NCBI GenBank assembly: GCA_934149245.1
Contig: CAKPER010000003.1
Span: 8,175 to 72,174, forward strand
Length of the DNA stretch: 64,000 bases
Reading direction: 5' to 3'
From: an uncultured Bacilli bacterium
GTDB lineage: Bacteria; Bacillota_I; Bacilli_A; RF39; UBA660
Part shown: piece after piece, positions 1 to 8,200 of the stretch
How positions within the stretch are numbered: the first letter of the stretch is position 1
How the letters are laid out: each line of letters begins with the position of its first letter
The notes under the pieces: generated by a model
Told to the model about the DNA's origin: nothing
What the model saw: only the letters and a program-made list of their open reading frames with translations
Database searches by the model: none
Program-made: the position numbers and the translations under genes

Positions 1-1424
1 AATTTGTAAATCTTCCTCATGTTGGTGGAATAGTTTTTAATGGTGAAGAGGATAGATATAAAAGTTTGATAAGATTTATAAAGAAAGAGTTAGTTTATCG
101 AAAAAGATTATTTGTTAATTATGGTAGTGATTATAAAAATTATATAAAGAATAGTATGACAAAGTTACCTATTTATACTATTATTATTAATAATTTTGAT
201 ACTTTTTATGAAATTCATGAAGAGGTGTATGATGAATTTCCAGAACTAATTAGAGATTCTTTTAGATATGGTATTGTATTTATATTTACATGTAGTGCTA
301 GTGGTTCTATTCCAACTAAAATTTCACAAAATTTTAGTAATATATATGCTTTTAAGCTTAAGGAAATTGGAGATTATATAGATGTTTTTAATACTAGTTC
401 TAATGGGATTGTTCCAAGAAATATATCAGGAAGAGGTTTAATAAATAATGATGGTATACACGAATTTCAAGTAGCATCAATAGTTCAAAATAATAGTGAA
501 TTAAATGATTATTTGATTAAATTTTCTGAATATGAGAATAAAATTACTAATTATAGGGCAATTTCTATACCTATGCTTCCAGATTTTGTTAGATATGAGT
601 ATGTAAAAACGTATATAAATACTTTAAAAAATATTCCAATTGGTATGACTAGGAGCGATTTAGAAGTATCGTGTTTTGACTTCTTAGAAAATGTTGGAAC
701 AATTATATCATCTAATAAACTTTCAAATATGGATATTTTTGTTAGAAGTTTGTTAGAGATTTTGAGAAATATTCCCAATATTAATTTGATTATTTTAGAT
801 CCATTAAAAAAACTTAGATTAAATCCAAAGTATTATCCTAATTATTTTATGGATGATTTTGGAAATGTATTATTGAAATTGACAGAATTTATAGAAAACT
901 TGATTAAAAATAGAGATAAAAAAGAAGGAATATTAGTTTTGTATGGTTTAAGTAATTTTCCAAATTGTGTTAATGATATAGCGTTGTCGTCTGGTAGTGA
1001 TATTAGCAATAATAATACTTTAGATGAAGATGATGAATATGATGAAGATGACGAGGATGATGAAGATGACGAGGATGATGAAGATTATTCTGATGAAAAT
1101 GTTGGAATATTATCAGGAAATAAAAACTTTATTAAATTCATGCAAATGGTATATGCTGATGGTCATATTGGGGTAATAGGAATAGATGATGCTCATAAAA
1201 TTAGAGATGTACAATATGAAGATTGGTATACACATATTTTTCCATCAGAAAATGGTGTATGGATTGGTGGAGGAGTTAGTGATCAAGGTGTATTGAAAAC
1301 AGATGATTTTAATCAAGATTTTCAAGGAAAAATTCCTAATGAAATAGGTTTTAAAATTGAGGATGGTGGAATAGATAGTATAAAGTTATTAGATTTTTTT
1401 AGTAAGAGTGGTGATTATAAATAG
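1..1424 (+). CDS. essC: EssC-like T7SS ATPase, C-terminal part (5' end outside window)
   Basis: The frame is open from base 3, so this is the 3' part of a longer gene. The segment LPHVGG near the edge aligns with MPHVGD in the second ATPase domain of the complete EssC at 5288-9895. What remains covers the end of ATPase domain 2 and all of degenerate domain 3 of an FtsK/SpoIIIE-type EssC/YukB protein, the membrane motor of type VII secretion. No Walker A motif is visible in this part. An Asp/Glu tract encoded at about 1023-1090 interrupts domain 3; the second copy lacks it. The stop codon touches the start of the EsaB-like gene. I am confident of the family. Whether the full gene is intact cannot be seen. 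Confidence 0.8.
   Translation, partial: FVNLPHVGGIVFNGEEDRYKSLIRFIKKELVYRKRLFVNYGSDYKNYIKNSMTKLPIYTIIINNFDTFYEIHEEVYDEFPELIRDSFRYGIVFIFTCSASGSIPTKISQNFSNIYAFKLKEIGDYIDVFNTSSNGIVPRNISGRGLINNDGIHEFQVASIVQNNSELNDYLIKFSEYENKITNYRAISIPMLPDFVRYEYVKTYINTLKNIPIGMTRSDLEVSCFDFLENVGTIISSNKLSNMDIFVRSLLEILRNIPNINLIILDPLKKLRLNPKYYPNYFMDDFGNVLLKLTEFIENLIKNRDKKEGILVLYGLSNFPNCVNDIALSSGSDISNNNTLDEDDEYDEDDEDDEDDEDDEDYSDENVGILSGNKNFIKFMQMVYADGHIGVIGIDDAHKIRDVQYEDWYTHIFPSENGVWIGGGVSDQGVLKTDDFNQDFQGKIPNEIGFKIEDGGIDSIKLLDFFSKSGDYK
1047..1082 (+). repeat. 18-bp perfect tandem repeat coding for acidic residues
   Basis: Two identical 18-base units (1047-1064 and 1065-1082) made of GAT, GAC, GAG and GAA codons lie inside a longer Asp/Glu run of the EssC-like gene. 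The unit length is a multiple of three, so copy-number change keeps the frame. This is a likely slippage-prone, length-variable site. Confidence 0.8.
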
Positions 1425-1688
1425 ATGAATAATAAAGTATTGATAAAATTAATAGTACCTTCTTTAGATAAATCTTACGATTTATTTATTCCGGTTAATG
1501 AGACTATATACAAGATAAAAAAATTAATATTGGAATCTTTGAATGACATAGATACTAATATGTTGAATGTTTCTTATGTTTTAATAAATAAAATAAATTC
1601 TAGGGTGTATAATAATAAAGAAATAGTTATTAATACTGATATTAGAAATGCAACAGAGTTAATGTTGTTATATAATTTTAATTTATAA
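1425..1688 (+). CDS. esaB: EsaB/YukD-like ubiquitin-fold protein, T7SS accessory (copy 1)
   Basis: A protein of 87 residues. It aligns over its length with the second EsaB-like protein at 9888-10145: VLIKLIVP at the N-terminus and the shared NTDIRN motif near the C-terminus. YukD/EsaB proteins are small ubiquitin-like T7SS components encoded beside EssC; they act at the cytoplasmic face and affect secretion in an unresolved way. The start codon directly follows the stop of the EssC-like gene with no gap, so translational coupling is likely. It pairs with the upstream EssC, giving two essC-esaB pairs in this window. The family call rests on context, length and the paired copy. Confidence 0.75.
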   Translation: MNNKVLIKLIVPSLDKSYDLFIPVNETIYKIKKLILESLNDIDTNMLNVSYVLINKINSRVYNNKEIVINTDIRNATELMLLYNFNL

Positions 1689-1786
1689 CTTTACAAAATG
1701 ATATTAAATTGTTGCATTTTTCTTTATTATTATTGAATTTTAAAATGTTTTATGTTTTAATTATAATGGAAAGAGGTATTTGGTAT

Positions 1787-2455
1787 ATGAAGAGTCGTAT
1801 TGTTGTGAATGTATCTAAGGTGAGAAATACAATTATTTATATTCAGAAACAATATGATCAAATATTTGCTTTTGCAAAAAGAACTCAAAAAAACGGAATA
1901 GATGTTTTGGAATTAGCTTGGCAGACAGATAATTCTAAAAAAGTTATTAATGAATTAATTGGGAGTCTTAATAATAAAATGAAAAAAATAACTAATCATT
2001 ATAAAATTTTAATTAATTCTTTAAATAGTTATGCTAAGGAAATTTGTAATTCTGGTAATAATTATTGGGTTAATATCGAATTTAAACCCATTTATTGGAA
2101 GTTTAGTTGTAGAAGTATTGAAAATGATGATTTTGTATATGATGAAGATAAAACTACAAGTTCAATGATTGAATTAAAGAAATTAGTATCTGATATAATA
2201 AAAATTCAATATGAAACTATACGTAAATTTAAAAATAATAATGAGTGTTTTGGTATTGAAAATAATAATTTTTGTGTAATTAACAAATTTCAAAGAGACA
2301 TGAAGATTTTTATTGATGAAATTGACGGGGAATTGAATAGCTGTATAAAGAAAATTGATTTAAGTGTTAATAATCAAAAATATATTTTGGATAGTATAAA
2401 CAAGAAATATAATAAAAGTGATTTTGATGGTAAAGATTGGAGTGTTGTTAATTAA
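1787..2455 (+). CDS. WXG100-like T7SS substrate candidate, paralogue 1 (divergent)
   Basis: A protein of 222 residues, started at the ATG after an AAGAGG site rather than at earlier in-frame codons. The N-terminal ~95 residues form a helix, a turn with LAWQTDNS, and a second helix, as in WXG100 proteins but with WQT in place of WxG. A second helical segment follows. Near the C-terminus YNKSD fits the YxxxD/E signal used by T7SS substrates. It is clearly related to the two following proteins but much more divergent. No signal peptide or membrane segment is seen. Its position just after an essC-esaB pair suggests a secreted substrate or chaperone. The exact function is unknown. Confidence 0.6.
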   Translation: MKSRIVVNVSKVRNTIIYIQKQYDQIFAFAKRTQKNGIDVLELAWQTDNSKKVINELIGSLNNKMKKITNHYKILINSLNSYAKEICNSGNNYWVNIEFKPIYWKFSCRSIENDDFVYDEDKTTSSMIELKKLVSDIIKIQYETIRKFKNNNECFGIENNNFCVINKFQRDMKIFIDEIDGELNSCIKKIDLSVNNQKYILDSINKKYNKSDFDGKDWSVVN

Positions 2456-2473
2456 TGAAAAAGGAAGGTAAAT

Positions 2474-3196
2474 ATGGGAACAAATATAATAGTTAATAGA
2501 GAAAAGTGTAATCAAACAATTATGTACATTCAAAGACAATATGATCAGATAATGTATATGGCTAAAAAAAATCAAGAGAGAGGAATAGATGCTCTTTGCG
2601 TAGCTTGGCAGTCTGAGAATTCTGAAGCGGCTGTTAAAGAATTAGTAGTAAATTTAAATGCTACTTTTAAAACAATAACAAAAAGATATAGAAGACTAAT
2701 TAATAAATTAAATAATTTTGCGGAAGCTATATTTAAATCTGGTGGTGGTCATTGGAAAAGAATAGAATTTCAGGCTAGTAAAGAGTATCAATTTAGTGCA
2801 AGAAATGCCAAAAATGGTCAATTTAAGTATAATGAGACTGCTGTAACAGAGGCTATTGGAAGAATTAGACAGTTATCCAGAAGTATAGAAAAAAATCAAA
2901 GAGAAACAATAGCTAAATTTGCTAGGAATAATGAAGTTTTTGGAAAGTCTGATAATCCACAAGTAATACAAAATTTTAAAAAAGCAATGCAAGCTTGTTC
3001 TAATGAGGTAAAACAAGATGTTAATAGATGTATAAAGAAATTTGGAATAACAGAGAAACAACAAAAGACAATGATTAGGGCTATTGAATCTGAATATGGA
3101 AATGATGATTTGGATAGTTATACCAAATCTGGAAAAATAGTTGGTAGTGATAGTAATAATAATGATTCTTTAAATAATTGGTATCTCGTTAATTGA
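2474..3196 (+). CDS. WXG100-like T7SS substrate candidate, paralogue 2
   Basis: A protein of 240 residues with a clear AGGAAGG site before ATG. The N-terminal hairpin carries AWQSENSEAAV, a WxS version of the WXG turn. A second all-helical half contains the conserved block FKKAMQACSNEVKQDVNRC. After the last helix YGNDD fits the YxxxD/E T7SS export signal, and a polar Asn/Ser-rich tail follows. My hand alignment with the next gene shows 18 differences in about 213 aligned residues. It is likely exported by the neighbouring EssC machinery. Whether it is an effector, an adaptor or a structural dimer cannot be told from sequence. Confidence 0.62.
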   Translation: MGTNIIVNREKCNQTIMYIQRQYDQIMYMAKKNQERGIDALCVAWQSENSEAAVKELVVNLNATFKTITKRYRRLINKLNNFAEAIFKSGGGHWKRIEFQASKEYQFSARNAKNGQFKYNETAVTEAIGRIRQLSRSIEKNQRETIAKFARNNEVFGKSDNPQVIQNFKKAMQACSNEVKQDVNRCIKKFGITEKQQKTMIRAIESEYGNDDLDSYTKSGKIVGSDSNNNDSLNNWYLVN

Positions 3197-3927
3197 TAAT
3201 AGTTTATTTTGGTATTTTTTAAAAAATGTGTAATTTAATAGTGATAATTTTAATTTATAGAAATGTTTTGAAAAATTTATATATATTATATGAGGAGGAA
3301 AATATATGGGAACAAATATAATAGTTAATAGAGAAAAGTGTAATCAAACAATTATGTATATTCAAAGGCAGTATGATCAGATAATGCATATGGCTCAAAA
3401 AAATCAAATAAGAGGAATAGATGCTCTTTGTGTGGCTTGGCAGTCTGAGAATTCTGAAGCGGCTGTTGAAGAATTAGTAGTAAATTTAAATGCTACTTTT
3501 AGAACAATAACAAAAAGATATAGAAGATTAATCAATAAATTAAATAATTTTGCGGAGGCTATATTTAAATCTGGTGGTGGTCATTGGAAAAGAATAGAGT
3601 TTCAGGCTAGTAAAGAATATCAGTTTAGTGCTAAAAAGGCCAAAAATGGTCAATTTAAGTATGATGAGGTTGCTGTAACAGAAGCTATCGGAAGAATTAA
3701 GCAGTTATCCAGAAGTATAGAAAAAAATCAAAGAGAAACGGTAGCTAAATTTGCTAGAAATAATGAAGTTTTTGGGAAATCTGATAATCCACAGGTAATA
3801 CAAAATTTTAAAAAAGCAATGCAAGCTTGCTCTAATGAGGTAAAGCAAGATGTTAATAGATGCATAAAGAAATTTGGAATAACAGAGGAACAACAAAAGG
3901 CAATGATTAATAAAATTGAAAGTCAAT
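2474..3927 (+). repeat. Long direct repeat covering two adjacent paralogous genes
   Basis: Bases 2474-3112 and 3306-3944 are highly similar at DNA level, including many synonymous positions, while the 3' ends and the spacer differ. This shows a recent tandem duplication or ongoing gene conversion confined to the 5' ~640 bases of each gene. Paralogue 1 upstream shares only protein-level similarity. Confidence 0.85.
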
Positions 3928-4052
3928 ATGGAAATGAATCTTTAGCAAAATATAGTAGTGATGGCTATTTTAAGTCAGGTTTACAGCAAGGTGTTGTTTC
4001 TAGCTCGTTAACAGCAACGCTTTCTGGTACAATAAACGATGAAAAAAAATAA
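3306..4052 (+). CDS. WXG100-like T7SS substrate candidate, paralogue 3
   Basis: A protein of 248 residues with a GAGGAGG site nine bases before ATG. It is nearly identical to paralogue 2 up to about residue 213 and then has an unrelated tail. The WxS turn AWQSENSEAAV is kept. At the place of the export signal it reads YGNES, so the YxxxD/E acidic residue present in the other two paralogues is missing. It may therefore travel as a partner of paralogue 2 rather than carry its own signal (inference). The gene is last in the paralogue array, and a terminator-like hairpin follows at about 4078-4119. Confidence 0.62.
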   Translation: MGTNIIVNREKCNQTIMYIQRQYDQIMHMAQKNQIRGIDALCVAWQSENSEAAVEELVVNLNATFRTITKRYRRLINKLNNFAEAIFKSGGGHWKRIEFQASKEYQFSAKKAKNGQFKYDEVAVTEAIGRIKQLSRSIEKNQRETVAKFARNNEVFGKSDNPQVIQNFKKAMQACSNEVKQDVNRCIKKFGITEEQQKAMINKIESQYGNESLAKYSSDGYFKSGLQQGVVSSSLTATLSGTINDEKK

Positions 4053-4077
4053 AAATTTAATTATATGAATAAAAATT

Positions 4078-4119
4078 AAGATAATCACCCATTATGTTAT
4101 TGAAAGGGTGATTATTTTT
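4078..4119 (+). terminator. Hairpin with T-run overlapping the spoIIR ribosome binding site
   Basis: ATAATCACCC (4081-4090) pairs perfectly with GGGTGATTAT (4106-4115) around a 15-base loop, and T residues follow. The stem can be lengthened by three bases with one G-T pair. It reads as a terminator for the T7SS paralogues. The 3' arm also contains the AAGGGTG ribosome binding site of spoIIR, so in a read-through transcript the site would be hidden. Confidence 0.65.
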
Positions 4120-4647
4120 ATGAAGAAAACTATATTTATCATTTTAATAATAATTATTTCAATATTTGTTTATGTTACAGTTAATGCAGAGGTTATAATT
4201 CCTAATGACGCTATTAGGGTTAGGGTTGTTCCTAATAGTAATAGTACTGTTGATCAGAATATGAAAGAAAAGGTAAAAGATTATGTAAGCCAGTATTTGA
4301 GTTTAAAATTAAATGGAGTTACAGATGTAGATGAAGCTAGAAAAATTATCAATGATAATATTGACATTATGAATAAAGATATAGAAAAAATATTTAAAGA
4401 TAATAATTATAAAATGAATTTTAAAATAAATTTTGGAGATAATCATTTTCCTGATAAGAATTATAAGGGGGTTATATATAAAGAAGGTGATTATGAATCT
4501 TTAGTTGTTTATATAGGAGAAGCTAGTGGGGATAATTGGTGGTGTGTTTTATTTCCTCCATTATGTTTATTAGAGGCTGATTCTTCTGATACAGGAGAGG
4601 TAGAATATAGAAGTTTGATAAGTGATGTTATAGATAAAATATTTTAG
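4120..4647 (+). CDS. spoIIR: Stage II sporulation protein R
   Basis: A protein of 175 residues with an N-terminal membrane/signal segment, a domain beginning IRVRVVPNSNS, and the hallmark C-terminal segment NWWCVLFPPLC. SpoIIR is made in the forespore, is secreted across the septum, and triggers cleavage of pro-sigma-E by SpoIIGA in the mother cell. ATG at 4120 is chosen because AAGGGTG lies nine bases upstream; an in-frame GTG at 4108 has no such site. It stands alone between T7SS genes, not in a spo cluster. The overlapping hairpin suggests control of translation or independent transcription from a forespore promoter. Confidence 0.9.
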   Translation: MKKTIFIILIIIISIFVYVTVNAEVIIPNDAIRVRVVPNSNSTVDQNMKEKVKDYVSQYLSLKLNGVTDVDEARKIINDNIDIMNKDIEKIFKDNNYKMNFKINFGDNHFPDKNYKGVIYKEGDYESLVVYIGEASGDNWWCVLFPPLCLLEADSSDTGEVEYRSLISDVIDKIF

Positions 4648-4694
4648 TTATTTAGTGCATTAATTCATAATATTATTATATAGGTGATAATATT

Positions 4695-5231
4695 ATGAAT
4701 TCTTTTTTTATGACACTTGCTGTTGGAATAAGTTTATCGATGGATGCTTTCTCGTTGTCAATTATTTATGGGATGCAGGGAATTAGTAAAAAAAATGAAA
4801 TTATTTTATCTATAGTGGTTGGAATGTTTCACTTTTTTATGCCTTTAATTGGACTTTTATTTGGTAATTTTATATATAATTATTTTATTTTTAATTTTAA
4901 TATTGTTATTGCTGTTATTTTTGGAATAATAGGGTTATCTATGTTGTTATCTATAAAGGAAGATAAGATTGTTGATGTTTCGTTAGGAATAGTTGGAATA
5001 TTTTTGTTTGGACTTTCTGTTAGTATTGATAGTTTAATTACTGGTATTGGGTTTAGAGGTATTAATAATAATTATATTTCAGTATCTAGTATTTTTATGA
5101 TATGTAGTGGTTTATTTACCTTTATAGGACTTAGGTTTGGTAATAAACTTAGTCAAAGATTTGGTAAATTATCTACTTTTTGTGGTGGAGGGATGCTAGT
5201 TGTATTAGCTATCTATTATATTTTCAAATAA
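4695..5231 (+). CDS. mntP: Putative manganese efflux pump, MntP family
   Basis: A membrane protein of 178 residues with about six hydrophobic segments. The first carries the family motif SLSMDAF (Asp17) and the fourth has the matching SVSIDS, the two-fold pseudo-repeat typical of MntP (formerly DUF204/YebN). The family exports Mn2+ across the cytoplasmic membrane. The length matches MntP (about 180-190). The related sporulation protein YtaF belongs to the same superfamily and cannot be excluded, given spoIIR next door. The ribosome binding site TAGGTGAT is close upstream. No Mn riboswitch (yybP-ykoY) is visible in the 47-base gap. Confidence 0.7.
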   Translation: MNSFFMTLAVGISLSMDAFSLSIIYGMQGISKKNEIILSIVVGMFHFFMPLIGLLFGNFIYNYFIFNFNIVIAVIFGIIGLSMLLSIKEDKIVDVSLGIVGIFLFGLSVSIDSLITGIGFRGINNNYISVSSIFMICSGLFTFIGLRFGNKLSQRFGKLSTFCGGGMLVVLAIYYIFK

Positions 5232-5287
5232 TTATAGACTTTAGTTGGTATCTTTGCTATACTTATTATAGTAGGATGGTGTTAGAG

Positions 5288-8200
5288 ATGAGATTACTTA
5301 TTTGTGATTCTTTTAGAATTAGTACTTTTGTTTTACCAACTAAAGTAGAAGATTATTTTACTATTAATTATTATTATTCTAGTGGCAGTTTTTCTACTAT
5401 TGAAACTTTAAATTTGGAAGCTAAAAATGGTGTTTGGAATTTGTTAACTAATGAATCATTAATCATTAAACTTGGAGATGTTTTTCTTAAAGAAGTTGTA
5501 TTGAAGGAATATTCTATTTATAAAATTAATTTTTCTGATATAAAAGAAAATATTTATATTTATGTTTTAGGGGATAGTGTTAATTATTACAATTATTCTA
5601 CTTTGGAATCTCAAAAAATTGTTATTGGTAATTCTGCTAATGCGACTATTTGTTGTGCAGATAAGGTTTCCCTTGAGGAACAATTAGTAATTTATAGAGA
5701 TGGAAATAGTAATTTTAATGTTGTAAATAATGATAATCCTAATTTATACGTTTATTTAAATGGTTATACATTTAAGGAAAAAAAGTTAGAAATTGGAGAT
5801 GTTATTTTTTTAAATGGTTTAAAAATTATATGGATGGGTAATTTTATAAAAGTTAATCAAATAGGGACTCAGGCTCGTTTTGTGAAATTAACTACTTTTA
5901 ATGATTCTGTAAATAATGAATATACAAAGGTTTCTGATTTAGAAAGAAATGTAAAATTATTTAAGGAGAATGACATCTTTTTTCATACGCCTATATTAAG
6001 AAGTGATATAAAGGAATATACAGTTAATATTGAATTACCTCCACCACCTTATAATGAACAGGGAATGCCGATGATTTTAACTATAGGTTCTTCTGTTATG
6101 TTTGGACTTGTTTCTTGTGTAACTGGTATATCAGCTGTACAAGGGCTTATCCAAGGTAATATGGATAAAACAAGTGCTATTATTGAGCTTGTTATATGTT
6201 TTTTAATGATTGTTTCTTCAATAATTTTTCCTATAATTACTGATGTTTGGGAACGAAATAGACAGAAGAAGATGGAAAAGTTACGTCAAGAGCGTTATAA
6301 AAGCTATTTGGATAAAAATATAGAAATGATTAAGGGTTATGTTATTGAACAGGAAAAGATTTTAAAAGAAAATAATTTGGATATGAATACTATTGCTAAT
6401 GATATAAAAAATCATTCTAAGAGATTGTGGAGTAGGAATTTATTTGATAATGACTTTTTATCTATTACGTTTGGCGTTGGAGAATTTCCAGCTGCTATTT
6501 CAGTAAAAGTTCCTACTGAAGGGTTTTCAATGACTGATGATAATTTAAAGGAATTAGCATTTAGTAAGTTTGCTAAAAAACCAATGCTTAGCAATGTGCC
6601 AGTTAATTTATCTGTTATAGATAATAGAATTTTACCAATTTTAATGAATACTAAGCTGAAAGATGATTTTATAAAATCTATTATGTTACAAATTCTTTAT
6701 TATCACAGTGGAAAGGATTTAAAAATAGTTATTTTGACTAACAAAAACAATGAGGAGAGATGGGATTATTTGAAATATATGCCCCATTGTTGGGATGATA
6801 AATTTACAAAAAGATTTTTTGCTGTTTCTGAATCTGAGATGACTGATGTGTCAATATTTTTAGAATCTGTATATGAGAAAAGAGAAAGCAGTTCCAATAG
6901 CAAAGCTGATAATGGTGCTGATAAGGGATATCTCGATTTTCCTGAATATTATTTGATAGTTACTGATGATTTTAAAACTGCTAAAGATACATCTATTGTT
7001 AAAAAACTTATGGATAGTGATAACAATTTGGGATTTTCTTTGTTAATTTTTGCAAATTCTATTAATAATATGCCTAGTAAATTTAATAATTTTATTGATA
7101 TAAATGATGAAGAATGTTGTGTTTATGGCAGAAAGTTAGAAAAAAGTGAACAAGTAAAATTTAAGATGAATTGTTTGAGTAATATTAATATGAGTGATTA
7201 TATTGATGTTTTGGCTAATATTCCTTTGTATAGTAAGGATATTAGTGTTGCTATTCCTAATAATTTGACATTTTTAAATATGTATAATGTAGGAAAAATT
7301 GATCAGTTAAACGTTCTTTCTCGTTGGAAGAATAATGATCCTACTTTTAGTCTTAAAGCACCTATAGGTGAAAAGGAAAAAAATAAAATTATTGAATTAG
7401 ATTTGCATGAAAAATATCATGGCCCTCATGGATTAATAGCGGGTTCAACTGGTAGTGGTAAGAGTGAATTTATTATTACTTATATTTTATCGATGGCTGT
7501 TAATTATCATCCATATGAGGTGCAGTTTATTTTAATTGATTATAAGGGTGGAGGATTAGCATTGGCTTTTGAAAATAGAGAAACTGGGGTTAAAATTCCA
7601 CATCTTGTTGGTACTATAACTAATTTGGATACTAGTGAAATGAATAGAACTTTAGTGTCTTTAAAAAGTGAACTTAAGAGACGTCAAAGAATTTTTAATG
7701 AAACTAGAAATAAACTAGGAGAGAGTACAGTAGATATTTATAAATATCAAAGATTTTACCGAGAAGGTAAAGTTGATGAACCTATGTCTCATTTGTTTGT
7801 TATCTCTGATGAGTTTGCTGAGTTAAAAGATCAACAACCTGATTTTATGGATGAACTTATATCTACTGCTCGTATTGGTAGAAGTTTGGGAGTGCATTTA
7901 ATATTAGCAACTCAAAAGCCTAGTGGTGTTGTTAATGACCAGATATGGTCTAATACTAGATTTAGAGTATGTTTAAGGGTTCAAAGTGATGAAGATAGTG
8001 TTGAAATGTTGAAAAGAAATGATGCTGCAACTCTAAAGAATACAGGAAGATTTTATTTACAAGTTGGTAGCGATGAAATTTTTGAGTTAGGTCAGTCTGG
8101 ATGGGCAGGTGCTTTGTATAATCCTTCTGATAAAATAGAAAAGAAGGTAAATGATGATTTAGATTTTGTTGATAATTGTGGTAATATTATTAAATCAGTT

